Shown here: positions 8,313 through 16,810 of the stretch, one piece after another | Layout: each line of letters begins with the position of its first letter | Position numbering within the stretch: position 1 is the first letter of the stretch | NCBI GenBank assembly: GCA_023435895.1 | Contig: JAEZLH010000006.1 | Location: 1 to 64,000 of the forward strand | Direction of reading: 5' to 3' | Length of the DNA: 64,000 nt | From: Bacillota bacterium | GTDB taxonomy: Bacteria; Bacillota; Clostridia; Lachnospirales; Lachnospiraceae | Notes under the pieces: model-generated | Told to the model about the DNA's origin: nothing | The model's input: the letters and a program-made list of their open reading frames with translations, nothing else | Databases searched by the model: none | Made by a program: the position numbers and the translations under genes

Positions 8313-10206
8313 GGTAAATAATAGAAAGACCATCAATCATTTAGTTATAAATAATCTTCGAGAATACAAACTTCGAAATCTATTTACTGTAATCACCATA
8401 ACACTTTCTGTAGGCTTAATTGCAGGATTGTCACTCTTTTCTGCAGCAATTTTGGAAATGGAACAAAAAGATTTGACGCATAATCCTTTTGCAGACAATC
8501 CAACTTACAACATAAGAGAAATCTTTTCAGTCAGCCTGGTAGGGATGGTGATTTTATTCATCAGTGTATTTGTGATACATAGCATATTCTATATTTCAGT
8601 ATCCGAACGAATCCGTCAGTTTGGTCAGCTTAGAACTATCGGTATGACGAAGAAGCAAGTCAAAAGAATGGTAAGAAAAGAAGGTACGATTCTCTCGTTA
8701 TTTGGTGGTGCAATTGGAATTGGCATTGGTGCTTCATTTGCATATATATTAAAACCTCAGGGGTTTAATATAATTGTGTTTATTATAGTTTGTATAGTAA
8801 TTCTGACTGCCAATTATATTACGGTACAATTGGCAGTCAGAAAGCCCGCTAAGCTGGCTGCGGATATATCACCCATTGAAGCATGCCGGATTAGTGGCTA
8901 TGAGTTGAGCAATGGAAAGAATAGGACAAATAAATTAAAAAGAAAGCTATCTCCATTGAGTCTGAGTATGATTGCAGTGAAAGGAAACCGTAAGAAATCA
9001 ACAATGACAATGATTTCGCTATGTTTGGCGGGTATCGTGTTCCAATGCTCGGCGTCATTTCTAGCTTCAATCGATAAAGATGCATTCTCGAGGCAATCCT
9101 GGTTTCGCTTAGGAGATTTTGTTATCGAGCTGTCCTCCGATGCAGCCAAGCGAAATAAACATGGTGAAACCGGGATTAAGAAGGATAATCCAATAAGTCA
9201 GGAACTGATTACGAAAGTAAGTAAGTTGGATGGTGTTAAAGATGTAATTTCCATTGAAGACTTGTCCGTAGAATACTCCTATAATGGGGTGTCAGAGAAG
9301 GATTTGGTGGTACCATTTACCAAAGAGGATGGTGCGCTAATTGAAAATTGCATAAAGGAAGGCAGTATTGATTATGATAGGATGGTTCGTAACAAAGAAA
9401 TTCTGATTATTCATAATAATATTGCAAAAGAAATATTCGGCTGGACGTTTCAGTATGGGGATCGGGTAACCTTAAGGTGGTTCAATGGAGAAAAAGAAGT
9501 TCATGAGACCTATACGATTGGCGGGATTTTAAATAACAGTGGGAAGCTTTATCAAAACAAGGAGCTATTTAAGTTGGCATATGGTGCAGGGTGGTTCTTG
9601 TTGCCGAAAGAATTGGTTACTCAAATGATGACTCCAAATTTTAATTTAATTTCAAGGATTATTATTAGTAGTGATAACCAAAAAGATGATATGGAGAATA
9701 AAATTAACAATGAAGTCAAACTCATAATCGATAACAATCCCCTTTTAAGGTTGTCAACCCACAAGGAGGAGAAGAAACAGTCGAAAGAGGAGTATAACAT
9801 GATATATGCAACTTTTTTGGGTGGAGCTTTTTTTGTGATTGCTTTTAGTGTGATTAATCTATTGAATACACTGATATCTAGTGCGATGGCAAGGAGAAGA
9901 GAATTTGCTTATCTGGGAGCAATCGGAGCAAGCAACAGACAGATTAGAATAATGATAATGGGCGAAGGGTTGTATTTCGCGGTTATCAATCTGGTTGTAT
10001 CGGCCTTGCCAGGAACAGTATTAGGGTATGCATTTGTCAGAATGATGATATGGAGTGGGTTGATATATCTGGATTATCAATTTCCAGTGCTGTATTTGGT
10101 GGGATATGGAGCTTTTGTACTAGCGGTGCCCATTCTGCTCTCTATGGTTATCGTTAAAATAATTAGCAGAAGGTCTCTGGTTGATCGGTTAAGAGAATTG
10201 GAATGA
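8305..10206 (+). CDS. FtsX-type ABC permease
   Basis: A 633-residue permease. It opens with a basic helix (NNLREYKLRNLF) and a membrane helix near residues 25-45. It has further helices near 95, 145 and 170, a second FtsX-like start (MIAVKGNRKKSTMTMISLCLAGI) near 240, an extracellular domain of roughly 230 residues, and three closing helices. This is a duplicated MacB/FtsX layout. The ATG at 8305 gives the usual N-terminus and an 8-base overlap with the ATPase gene, with AGGTGG upstream. An in-frame ATG at 8236 would extend deep into the ATPase gene and is rejected. It is probably an exporter or peptide-detoxification permease under the two-component system upstream. Confidence 0.9.
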   Translation: MLKVNNRKTINHLVINNLREYKLRNLFTVITITLSVGLIAGLSLFSAAILEMEQKDLTHNPFADNPTYNIREIFSVSLVGMVILFISVFVIHSIFYISVSERIRQFGQLRTIGMTKKQVKRMVRKEGTILSLFGGAIGIGIGASFAYILKPQGFNIIVFIIVCIVILTANYITVQLAVRKPAKLAADISPIEACRISGYELSNGKNRTNKLKRKLSPLSLSMIAVKGNRKKSTMTMISLCLAGIVFQCSASFLASIDKDAFSRQSWFRLGDFVIELSSDAAKRNKHGETGIKKDNPISQELITKVSKLDGVKDVISIEDLSVEYSYNGVSEKDLVVPFTKEDGALIENCIKEGSIDYDRMVRNKEILIIHNNIAKEIFGWTFQYGDRVTLRWFNGEKEVHETYTIGGILNNSGKLYQNKELFKLAYGAGWFLLPKELVTQMMTPNFNLISRIIISSDNQKDDMENKINNEVKLIIDNNPLLRLSTHKEEKKQSKEEYNMIYATFLGGAFFVIAFSVINLLNTLISSAMARRREFAYLGAIGASNRQIRIMIMGEGLYFAVINLVVSALPGTVLGYAFVRMMIWSGLIYLDYQFPVLYLVGYGAFVLAVPILLSMVIVKIISRRSLVDRLRELE

Positions 10207-10225
10207 CGAATATACTATACTTCAC

Positions 10226-10314
10226 ATATGAAACCTCTATTATGTAATACTTCATAATATATGCCATTATTTTATTGCAAATATTTTAAAATACTATAAA
10301 TGGAGGTTTCATAT
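10226..10314. repeat. 89-base long inverted repeat between convergent genes
   Basis: The ends ATATGAAACCTC and GAGGTTTCATAT are perfect complements, and similarity between the arms continues inward with mismatches, so the whole AT-rich segment can fold into one hairpin. It sits between the permease gene and the convergent ferredoxin gene. It is probably a bidirectional terminator; a MITE-like remnant is an alternative, though no target duplication is evident. Confidence 0.5.
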
Positions 10315-10400
10315 CCAAGTAATCTTAAATAATTCAGGTTATTCAAAGCTTAACTATCGAAGTACATGTAATTTGAGTCATACTTCGAATTTCATAAATA

Positions 10401-11144
10401 TCACAGATTTGCGTTCATAATCTCCTTTAAACTAACGTGTTCATTACGAAAGCGTTCTCCGCTCTTTTCCTTTTTATGATGAATTGCCTTCTTTGGACAG
10501 TTTTGTATACAGGCAAGACAGTGCTGGCAATTCTGGGCAAACATAGGTTTCTTATCCACTTTAATATTATTAACGGGACATACCTTCTCACAAGTAGCAC
10601 AGCTGTTGCAACTATCCTCAGTATAAAAATTCTTTTCAAACCCTTCTTTTTCAAGGTTTGAAACCAGCTTTCGAAGCGGTTGTGCAAGGAAGGAATGCTT
10701 CTTTATGTACAATCGGTTCGATGCAACATCCTTGATTATTTGATTAAGATTTTCTTCAACCTGTTTTTTACCAAGTCCTTCTTTTTGTTTCTTCATCTCA
10801 AATCCCGGTAGGAAATTATCAACCATAATCAGTTCATTGATATAAGAAAAGTGTATATTATTTCGTTCTCCAATTTCTAATAGGCGTCCGGTGGCACCTC
10901 CGGCAACCATTCCATAGGTTCCCACTGCGAAAATGTAATTGCTTTTTAAGATTACTTTATTCAAGAATTCTTCCACCAACTTTGGAACGCTCCAGTTGTA
11001 TATAGGGAAAATAATTCCGATTTTATCATCTTCAATGGTGAAAGCTTCTTCCTTTAGTAATTGTGGAATAGAAAGGCTCTCTCCGCCAAAACGTTTTGCC
11101 ACATAGAGACAATTACCGGTAGCAGTAAAATACAATAATTTCAT
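10401..11144 (-). CDS. EFR1-family flavodoxin/ferredoxin fusion protein
   Basis: A 247-residue protein joining a flavodoxin-like domain and a ferredoxin. The N-terminal LYFTATGNCLYVAKRF loop resembles the FMN phosphate-binding loop, followed by IGIIFPIYNWSVPKLVEEFL and GTYGMVAGG. The C-terminus has two 4Fe-4S motifs: CNSCATCEKVCP and CQHCLACIQNCP. Such proteins are common in clostridia and are thought to carry electrons; their partners are unknown. The start is the ATG preceded by GGAGGTTATT; a longer upstream frame reads across the promoter and is rejected. It is divergent from the TetR gene, whose operator lies between, so TetR probably controls it. Confidence 0.85.
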   Translation of the reverse strand: MKLLYFTATGNCLYVAKRFGGESLSIPQLLKEEAFTIEDDKIGIIFPIYNWSVPKLVEEFLNKVILKSNYIFAVGTYGMVAGGATGRLLEIGERNNIHFSYINELIMVDNFLPGFEMKKQKEGLGKKQVEENLNQIIKDVASNRLYIKKHSFLAQPLRKLVSNLEKEGFEKNFYTEDSCNSCATCEKVCPVNNIKVDKKPMFAQNCQHCLACIQNCPKKAIHHKKEKSGERFRNEHVSLKEIMNANL

Positions 11145-11163
11145 AATAACCTCCAATATTTTA

Positions 11164-11201
11164 ATGTTACACTTGTAACATGAATTTAAACACAGTATAA
11201 T
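11164..11201 (+). promoter_or_regulatory. tetR promoter with overlapping palindromic operator
   Basis: ATGTTAC-ACTT-GTAACAT (11164-11181) is a perfect palindrome, the kind of site TetR proteins bind. It overlaps a -35 TTGTAA (11174-11179), which is 16 bases from a consensus -10 TATAAT (11196-11201) reading toward tetR. It also lies just upstream of the divergent ferredoxin gene, so one site could control both. Confidence 0.6.
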
Positions 11202-11263
11202 GTAACTAAAATGGTTTTGCAATACAACAAGAACCAAGTGTGACAAAAATGGAGAAATTGTAA

Positions 11264-11800
11264 ATGGAGAAGAAGGTTACCGTACAGAGTATAATGGTAA
11301 AAGAAAGTATTTTTACAGCACTGATGATATTAATGGAGAAGAAAGATTTTAGGGAAATAACAATTACCGAGGTCACCAAAAGAGCTGGAGTATCCCGTAT
11401 GTCCTTTTATCGGTATTATTCTATATTGGAGGATGTAATTACAGATTATTTGGACGAGCTGTTTGAAGACTATTTTAAAATAGTATTAATTAATGAACAT
11501 GGTTATAATAAAGACAGCATGCGTATGTTCTTTGAAGAATTTCGAAAACAAGGTCGTTTGGTCTCCAATTTGATTAAATCGAATATAAGCCATCTTATTT
11601 TGGAAAGATGCATTGATTTGTTTCATTCCCTATCAAAAGACATTGTATGCGTAAGTGATGATTGTCCGGGGGATGGGAAATATCTGATTGATTTTGCAGC
11701 AGGCGGATTATATAAGGTTCTGATAGAGTGGGTGAAATCGGGGATGAAGGAAGAGGAAGAGGAAATGGCTGAGATTTGTTATTATATGATGAGGAATTAA
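11264..11800 (+). CDS. TetR/AcrR-family regulator
   Basis: A 178-residue regulator. The N-terminal helix-turn-helix is canonical: IFTALMILMEKKDFREITITEVTKRAGVSRMSFYRYYSILEDVI (about residues 15-60). The C-terminal ligand domain (FEEFRKQGRLVSNLIKSNI ... DFAAGGLYKVLIEWVKSGMKE) matches the DhaS/YbiH-like C-terminal type seen in Firmicutes. It is divergent from the flavodoxin/ferredoxin gene with a palindromic operator between. The hydrolase gene follows after 45 bases, probably in the same transcript. The inducer is unknown. Confidence 0.88.
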   Translation: MEKKVTVQSIMVKESIFTALMILMEKKDFREITITEVTKRAGVSRMSFYRYYSILEDVITDYLDELFEDYFKIVLINEHGYNKDSMRMFFEEFRKQGRLVSNLIKSNISHLILERCIDLFHSLSKDIVCVSDDCPGDGKYLIDFAAGGLYKVLIEWVKSGMKEEEEEMAEICYYMMRN

Positions 11801-11845
11801 CAGTAAAAAGTTGCAGGAGGAGAATTCAAGTAGCAGGAGGAAGAC

Positions 11846-12736
11846 ATGAAAGAAGAGCTAATAAAAATTGACCAGATAGGAATTAACGTAAAATATTCTA
11901 TAGATGATAAACCGGTTATTTTATTCCTTCATTTTAGTGGAGGAAATTTGAATATGTGGGATGGAATCCTACCGCAATTCGAAAAGGAGTATAGTATTAT
12001 TGCACCGGATTGCAGGGGACATGGTAAATCGGATAAGCCATTAACCGGATATCATATTGATGATATGGCAAATGATTTATATTTACTGCTTATGAAACTT
12101 GAGGTTAAGAAATGTCATATAATTGGCAGTTCCATGGGAGCTGAGGTGGGGTTGAGCTTAGCTGCAACACATCCTGAGCTTGTAATATCTCTTGTTTGTG
12201 AAGGAGCTATTTATAATGAGTTTGGGGAATATGGCATATTTGATGGATCAGAGAATGAAATAGAACAAAAAAAGGAAACAATGAAAGACGAATTAGCAGA
12301 GAGGGAAGAACGCGTATACCGAACCGTCTCAGAATATGTTGAGGAGCAAAAAGTGGAGTTGGAACAGGAAGGAATATGGAATGAATATTTTGCATCCTTC
12401 TTTGAACACAATCTTCAGAAAATGGAGAATGAGGGTTATGCATATTGTTATCTAAATCGCGTGAGAACTGAATATATCCAAAAATATTGGGATTTAAAAT
12501 TTGAGGATTATTATAAAAAAGTGAAATGCCCTGTTTTGTTTCTTCCAAGTGAAGAAGAGAGCATGGACGAGACGATTACTAAAAGTTTAGCGTATTTTGC
12601 AGATATTATTGACAACTATGAAATAATTAATCTCAAAAATTCAATCCATGCATATGTGTGGATGCAACTTCCTACTTTAGCTGGAAAGACAGTAAAGGAA
12701 TTTATAAGCAAAATCAAGGATAGGCGGAATCCTTAG
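11846..12736 (+). CDS. alpha/beta hydrolase
   Basis: A 296-residue hydrolase. The oxyanion loop region HFSGGNLNMW and the strand APDCRGHGKSDKP are standard. The nucleophile elbow is GSSMG with Ser96, and the likely catalytic His is in NSIHAYVWMQ near the C-terminus. The acid is probably in a Glu/Asp-rich stretch (LPSEEESMDET). A long charged insert at about residues 130-190 forms the cap. The substrate cannot be read; esterase, haloperoxidase-like or lactonase activity are all possible. AGGAGGA lies upstream of the ATG. It likely shares the TetR transcript and could act on the ligand that the regulator senses (inference). Confidence 0.82.
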   Translation: MKEELIKIDQIGINVKYSIDDKPVILFLHFSGGNLNMWDGILPQFEKEYSIIAPDCRGHGKSDKPLTGYHIDDMANDLYLLLMKLEVKKCHIIGSSMGAEVGLSLAATHPELVISLVCEGAIYNEFGEYGIFDGSENEIEQKKETMKDELAEREERVYRTVSEYVEEQKVELEQEGIWNEYFASFFEHNLQKMENEGYAYCYLNRVRTEYIQKYWDLKFEDYYKKVKCPVLFLPSEEESMDETITKSLAYFADIIDNYEIINLKNSIHAYVWMQLPTLAGKTVKEFISKIKDRRNP

Positions 12737-12838
12737 TATGAATGAAAACCAAGAGGTTATGAGAATTATGCAATAATACGGGACTGCCCTTATAGTAACA
12801 TTGAATCACATTTATAAACAATAAAAGGAGAAGTTCGA

Positions 12839-13032
12839 ATGATAAACATACAAAGTATAACAAACAAAAAATATTAATGTATCTTGGCTTATCCTATGGA
12901 GTAACTTGGATTTTATGGATTCCCTTGCTACTCAATTATCAAGCAGGAATAAAATTGCCCCTTTTACCAGGACAATTTTATCTGGCTTCTTTTGGACCAT
13001 TAATTGGCGCAGTATTGGAAAGAAGTGGATAA
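12839..13032 (+). pseudogene. CAAX-type (CPBP) membrane protease, truncated remnant
   Basis: An ATG with an AAAGGAG site starts at 12839 but runs into a stop after 12 codons at an A-rich run. Shifting frame there gives an open stretch from about 12868 (ATG at 12877) to 13032. It decodes to a first membrane helix and loop typical of CPBP proteases: LSYGVTWILWIPLLL, then LPLLPGQFYLASFGPLIGA. The frame then stops, and the catalytic EExxxR and later helices are missing. It reads as a decayed gene with a frameshift plus a large 3' deletion, directly before the NiCo riboswitch. Confidence 0.65.
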
Positions 13033-13179
13033 ATATATGTTGTAATTAATCTCCTAATCCATTATAATTATTTTGAGTTAATAAGAAACTCAATTGCAGT
13101 ATTCGCATATAATAATATTGCAAAAAATCTCTTTGCACTGCATTACATTTCGAAACAGGAAATGCGAGATCAACAGTAC

Positions 13180-13275
13180 AAACTGAGCAGGCGATGAACC
13201 TGAATTTATTCGGGTCATGGGGCCGGGCCATTATTATGGCAACAGATTGTAATATTACACATCTGTGGGACAGTA
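13180..13275 (+). ncRNA. NiCo riboswitch (Co2+/Ni2+ sensing)
   Basis: The order of conserved blocks fits the NiCo (czcD) class: ACTGAGCAGGCGATGA, a variable hairpin, GGGTCATGGGGCCGGGCC, a small hairpin, ATGGCAACAGAT, a loop, then ATCTGTGGGACAGT. The closing stem ACTG/CAGT, the repeated GAGC/GGGC internal loops and the ATCTG/CAGAT stem are all present. Known members raise expression of metal efflux genes when Co or Ni binds. It lies about 110 bases before the P-type ATPase start. A following T-rich tract (13291-13298) could serve the terminator. Confidence 0.88.
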
Positions 13276-13382
13276 GTATGTTCCATTGGTGTGTTTTTTT
13301 ATGCCCATAGGAACAGTAAGTTGTATGGAGTGCCATAGAGCTATCAAACAATTGCCCATAAGGCAAAAAGGAGGTAACTTTT

Positions 13383-15905
13383 ATGACAGACTACATGATG
13401 AACCCGGTGGGATTAAGTTCGGCCGAAGTAAAACAGCAGCAAGACAGGTATGGCAAAAATGAGATGGTACATCAAAAAAAGGATCATTTTATTAAGAAAG
13501 TGATCGGGATTATTAGTGAACCAATGTTTTTACTTTTACTTGTTGCATCCGTTATTTATTTTATTCTTGGGGAGCCAAGTGATGGTGCAATTATGCTGAT
13601 TTTTGTTATCGGTATTATCACCATTGATGTAATTCAGGAATGGAAAACGGATAAAACATTAAATGCGTTGAAGGATTTGTCAGCCCCTCAAGTAACGGTA
13701 ATTCGTGATGGTAAGGAACAAATCATCTCCAGTGTGGATCTGGTACCCGATGATTTGATGATAATTATTGAAGGAGTGAAGATACCAGCTGACGGTTATA
13801 TTGTAAAATGCAATGATTTGTGTGTGGATGAATCCTCTCTTACCGGTGAAGCACAAGGAGTATGGAAAGTAGTTGGGGAAGAACTTGCAATAACGGAGGA
13901 CTATTGGAGGAAGAATTATTGTTACGCAGGTACCTTGGTAACGCAAGGAACAGCATTTGTATCTGTGGATAAAATTGGTTCATCAACCGAATATGGAAAA
14001 ATTGGGTTTCATGTGGCTCTGGCACCGGATGAGAGTACACCTCTTCAAAAGCAAACCGGAAGCCTGGTAAAAATATGTGCTGGTATAGCAGCAGTATTAT
14101 TTTCTCTGGTTGGAGTATTTACTTATTTCAATATACCGGATCATAAGTTCCTTCCAAGGATTATAGAGAGTATTTTATCGGGAATCACGCTTTCTATGGC
14201 AATGATACCGGAGGAGTTTCCGGTTATTTTAACAGTATTCTTATCCATGGGAGCCTGGAGACTGGCTAAAAAGAAATCGCTTGTTCGAAAGCTGCCTTCA
14301 GTGGAAACCTTAGGTGCAGTTTCAGTGCTCTGTGTGGATAAAACCGGAACAATTACTATGAATCAAATGACAGTTCAGGATATCTGGGCAGTTGGCGGTG
14401 ATAGCCATGTATTAGTTGAAACGATGGGGCTTGGATGTGAAACCGATGCCTATGACCCGATGGAAAAGGCGATGCTCCGTTATTGTAACGAAAATGGTAT
14501 TACGAAGGAAGCATTATTTAACGGAGAGTTGATCACGGAATATGCTTTTACCAATGATTTAAAGATGATGGGTCATGTTTGGCGAAGAGATGGAGAAATC
14601 ATAATTGCTGCCAAAGGTTCACCGGAGCGGATATTAAGTCTATGTAATATAGAGGAGACCACAAGGGAAACGACACAGGATAAGATAGCCCAAATGTCTG
14701 GGGAGGGACTCCGTGTAATTGCAATAGCAACCATGAAGGTGAAAAATGAAGAAGAGATTCCACCTATCATAACCGATTGTTCACTTACATTACTTGGTTT
14801 AGTTGGTCTTTCCGATCCGCCTAGGGAAAGTGTGAAAAATGATATAGAACGATGCAATAAAGCAGGAATTCGGGTGGTGATGATTACAGGAGATAATGGT
14901 CTTACGGCATCATCCATTGCAAAAAAAATAGGAATGCCCTGCAGCGATCATATTTTAACAGGAGATATGATAAATGAGATGAATGAGGAAGAACTTCGTG
15001 AAAGGGTAAAGGATGTCAGCATTTTTTCACGGGTTGTGCCGGAACATAAAATGAGAATCGTAAAAGCATTGAAAGACAATGGTGAAATTGTTGCAATGAC
15101 AGGCGATGGTGTAAATGATGCTCCTGCTCTTAAGTTTGCAGATATCGGTATAGCTATGGGGAAAAGAGGAAGCGAAGTGGCAAGAGAAGCTGCTGATTTA
15201 ATTCTGATGGATGATAATTTCACAACCATAGTAGAAACAGTGAAAGATGGTAGAAGAATTTATGATAATATCCGCAAAGCAGTAGGCTATGTTTTTACGA
15301 TTCACATACCGATAGCATTCGCTTCCTTATTGGCACCGTTACTGGGAATTGCTCCTTCGGCTGTATTTTTACTGCCATTACACATCGTTCTTTTAGAATT
15401 GATTATTGACCCTACTTGTTCCATCGTATTGGAACGACAACCTGCGGAAGTGGATGTAATGGATAGAAAGCCCAGGAATCCGAAAGAAAAATTGTTGAGC
15501 ATGAGCTTGTTCTTAAAGAGTATCATACAGGGAATTGTGATTTTTGGAGCATCCTTTGGCACTTATATAACAGTTCTAAACCAAAATACTGACAATGCAC
15601 CAACTGCAAGGGCAATGGGATTAGTAATTATAATGCTTTCGAATCTATTTCTGGTTCAAGTGAACAGTTCAAATCAGGACTTTGTGTTTCAATCCATTGG
15701 AAGACTGATGAAGGATAAGGTAATGTGGGCAGTGAATGCAATTACGATCGCTGGAGTACTGATAGTATTGTATACACCCGTATCCCATATATTAAAGTTT
15801 AGAGCACTGACAGTTAAGCAGCTTCTGATAACATTTGCAATATCTGGTGCTGCGGTGCTGTGGTATGAACTGGTTAAACTGATCAAAAAGAGAAAGTCTA
15901 TTTAA
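13383..15905 (+). CDS. P-type cation ATPase, probably Co/Ni efflux
   Basis: An 840-residue P-type ATPase. Helices near residues 44-85 are followed by the actuator domain with LTGEA (usual TGES). The M4 motif PEEFP starts at residue 276, then comes phosphorylated Asp319 in CVDKTGTITMNQM. The nucleotide domain (KGSPERI) follows, then TGDGVNDAPALK and six C-terminal helices. It lacks N-terminal CxxC metal domains and the CPC motif of P1B pumps, so by fold it resembles P2-type pumps with PEEFP replacing PEGLP. The NiCo riboswitch upstream argues for cobalt/nickel export rather than calcium. AAGGAGG lies upstream of the ATG, and a strong terminator follows. Confidence 0.9.
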   Translation: MTDYMMNPVGLSSAEVKQQQDRYGKNEMVHQKKDHFIKKVIGIISEPMFLLLLVASVIYFILGEPSDGAIMLIFVIGIITIDVIQEWKTDKTLNALKDLSAPQVTVIRDGKEQIISSVDLVPDDLMIIIEGVKIPADGYIVKCNDLCVDESSLTGEAQGVWKVVGEELAITEDYWRKNYCYAGTLVTQGTAFVSVDKIGSSTEYGKIGFHVALAPDESTPLQKQTGSLVKICAGIAAVLFSLVGVFTYFNIPDHKFLPRIIESILSGITLSMAMIPEEFPVILTVFLSMGAWRLAKKKSLVRKLPSVETLGAVSVLCVDKTGTITMNQMTVQDIWAVGGDSHVLVETMGLGCETDAYDPMEKAMLRYCNENGITKEALFNGELITEYAFTNDLKMMGHVWRRDGEIIIAAKGSPERILSLCNIEETTRETTQDKIAQMSGEGLRVIAIATMKVKNEEEIPPIITDCSLTLLGLVGLSDPPRESVKNDIERCNKAGIRVVMITGDNGLTASSIAKKIGMPCSDHILTGDMINEMNEEELRERVKDVSIFSRVVPEHKMRIVKALKDNGEIVAMTGDGVNDAPALKFADIGIAMGKRGSEVAREAADLILMDDNFTTIVETVKDGRRIYDNIRKAVGYVFTIHIPIAFASLLAPLLGIAPSAVFLLPLHIVLLELIIDPTCSIVLERQPAEVDVMDRKPRNPKEKLLSMSLFLKSIIQGIVIFGASFGTYITVLNQNTDNAPTARAMGLVIIMLSNLFLVQVNSSNQDFVFQSIGRLMKDKVMWAVNAITIAGVLIVLYTPVSHILKFRALTVKQLLITFAISGAAVLWYELVKLIKKRKSI

Positions 15906-15924
15906 CTAATTGAAAGAGTTTAGG

Positions 15925-15969
15925 AATAACCCTAATGTTTGTTCCATTTATGAACATAGGGTTATTTCT
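15925..15969 (+). terminator. intrinsic terminator after the P-type ATPase gene
   Basis: AATAACCCTA pairs with TAGGGTTATT, with an inner TGTT/GTTC..GAACA extension, followed by TTCTTT. Confidence 0.8.
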
Positions 15970-16115
15970 TTATATTAGCAGATACATAGTAGGAATATAT
16001 TACGCCCGAATTCCAAACCATGATAAGAAAAAAGTTGAACAAAACCCTCATTAATATTAATATAAAGATAAGATTAACTGCAAACAGCACCAAAATGTGT
16101 TGGGAAAGGATTATT

Positions 16116-16706
16116 ATGCAAAAGAAAACAGAGGGGTTATTATTAAGGATTATCACTTTCATCTTGGGATTAGCGGTTATAGCGGGAAGTATGATGACAT
16201 TACTTATAATTAATGTAAGTATATTTGGGAAATCCATCTTCTCACAGAAGATAGGAATTTTATCACTGCTTCAAAAAGGAAATAAAAAAGGGGTTCTTGA
16301 TCAGTTTGATTCACTGGGTCTTAGCAACATCAATGAGATAGACAATAAACTTAGAAAGGTGCTAACACTCCCTGTAGGTCTTTATCTTGCAATCCTTTTA
16401 ATGGTTATAGTTATTATGGTTCTAGCACTTGTCAATAAACTAAGCAGGGTGAGAGTGGTGTTGTCAATCCTTGCTACGGTTATGGATGTGGCTTTAGTGA
16501 TTCTTGCACAGGAAATGCCAGGGAAACTTGTTAAGACCCTACTTGCTGGGAAAGCTCCCGGGTTTTTAGATATATCCAATCTCATTGGTGTGAAAGTTGG
16601 AGCCGGATTATGGATTATGCTTGCAGCGCTGATTTTACTAACTATTTTATCAATCATCCAGTTGATTCCTTCCTCAGAAAAGATAACGAATTCTGAAGGT
16701 TTTTAG
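16116..16706 (+). CDS. four-helix membrane protein of unknown function
   Basis: A 196-residue protein I do not recognise. Hydrophobic segments lie at about residues 10-38, 85-105, 115-137 and 165-187. The loop between the first and second is soluble and mildly basic (KKGVLDQFDSLGLSNINEIDNKL). No catalytic or cofactor motif is visible. An in-frame ATG 96 bases upstream would add a lysine-rich tail reading through the ATPase terminator region. The ATG at 16116 has GGAAAGGA at 6 bases and is preferred. It stands alone between the ATPase and the AraC sensor gene; no operon link is evident. Confidence 0.7.
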   Translation: MQKKTEGLLLRIITFILGLAVIAGSMMTLLIINVSIFGKSIFSQKIGILSLLQKGNKKGVLDQFDSLGLSNINEIDNKLRKVLTLPVGLYLAILLMVIVIMVLALVNKLSRVRVVLSILATVMDVALVILAQEMPGKLVKTLLAGKAPGFLDISNLIGVKVGAGLWIMLAALILLTILSIIQLIPSSEKITNSEGF

Positions 16707-16810
16707 ATAATTGATTATAGTAACAGTGGTTCCCACCGAAAGCTTATTTAAGAAAATTGAATGAACAAGGTTGATTCCTTTTATCGATAGAAACGGAAGG
16801 ACAGACGGAA

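Noticed and set aside
13046..13366. 106-codon minus-strand frame over the NiCo riboswitch
   Set aside because: It runs antisense across a recognisable structured RNA, with a composition unlike a protein and no ribosome site.
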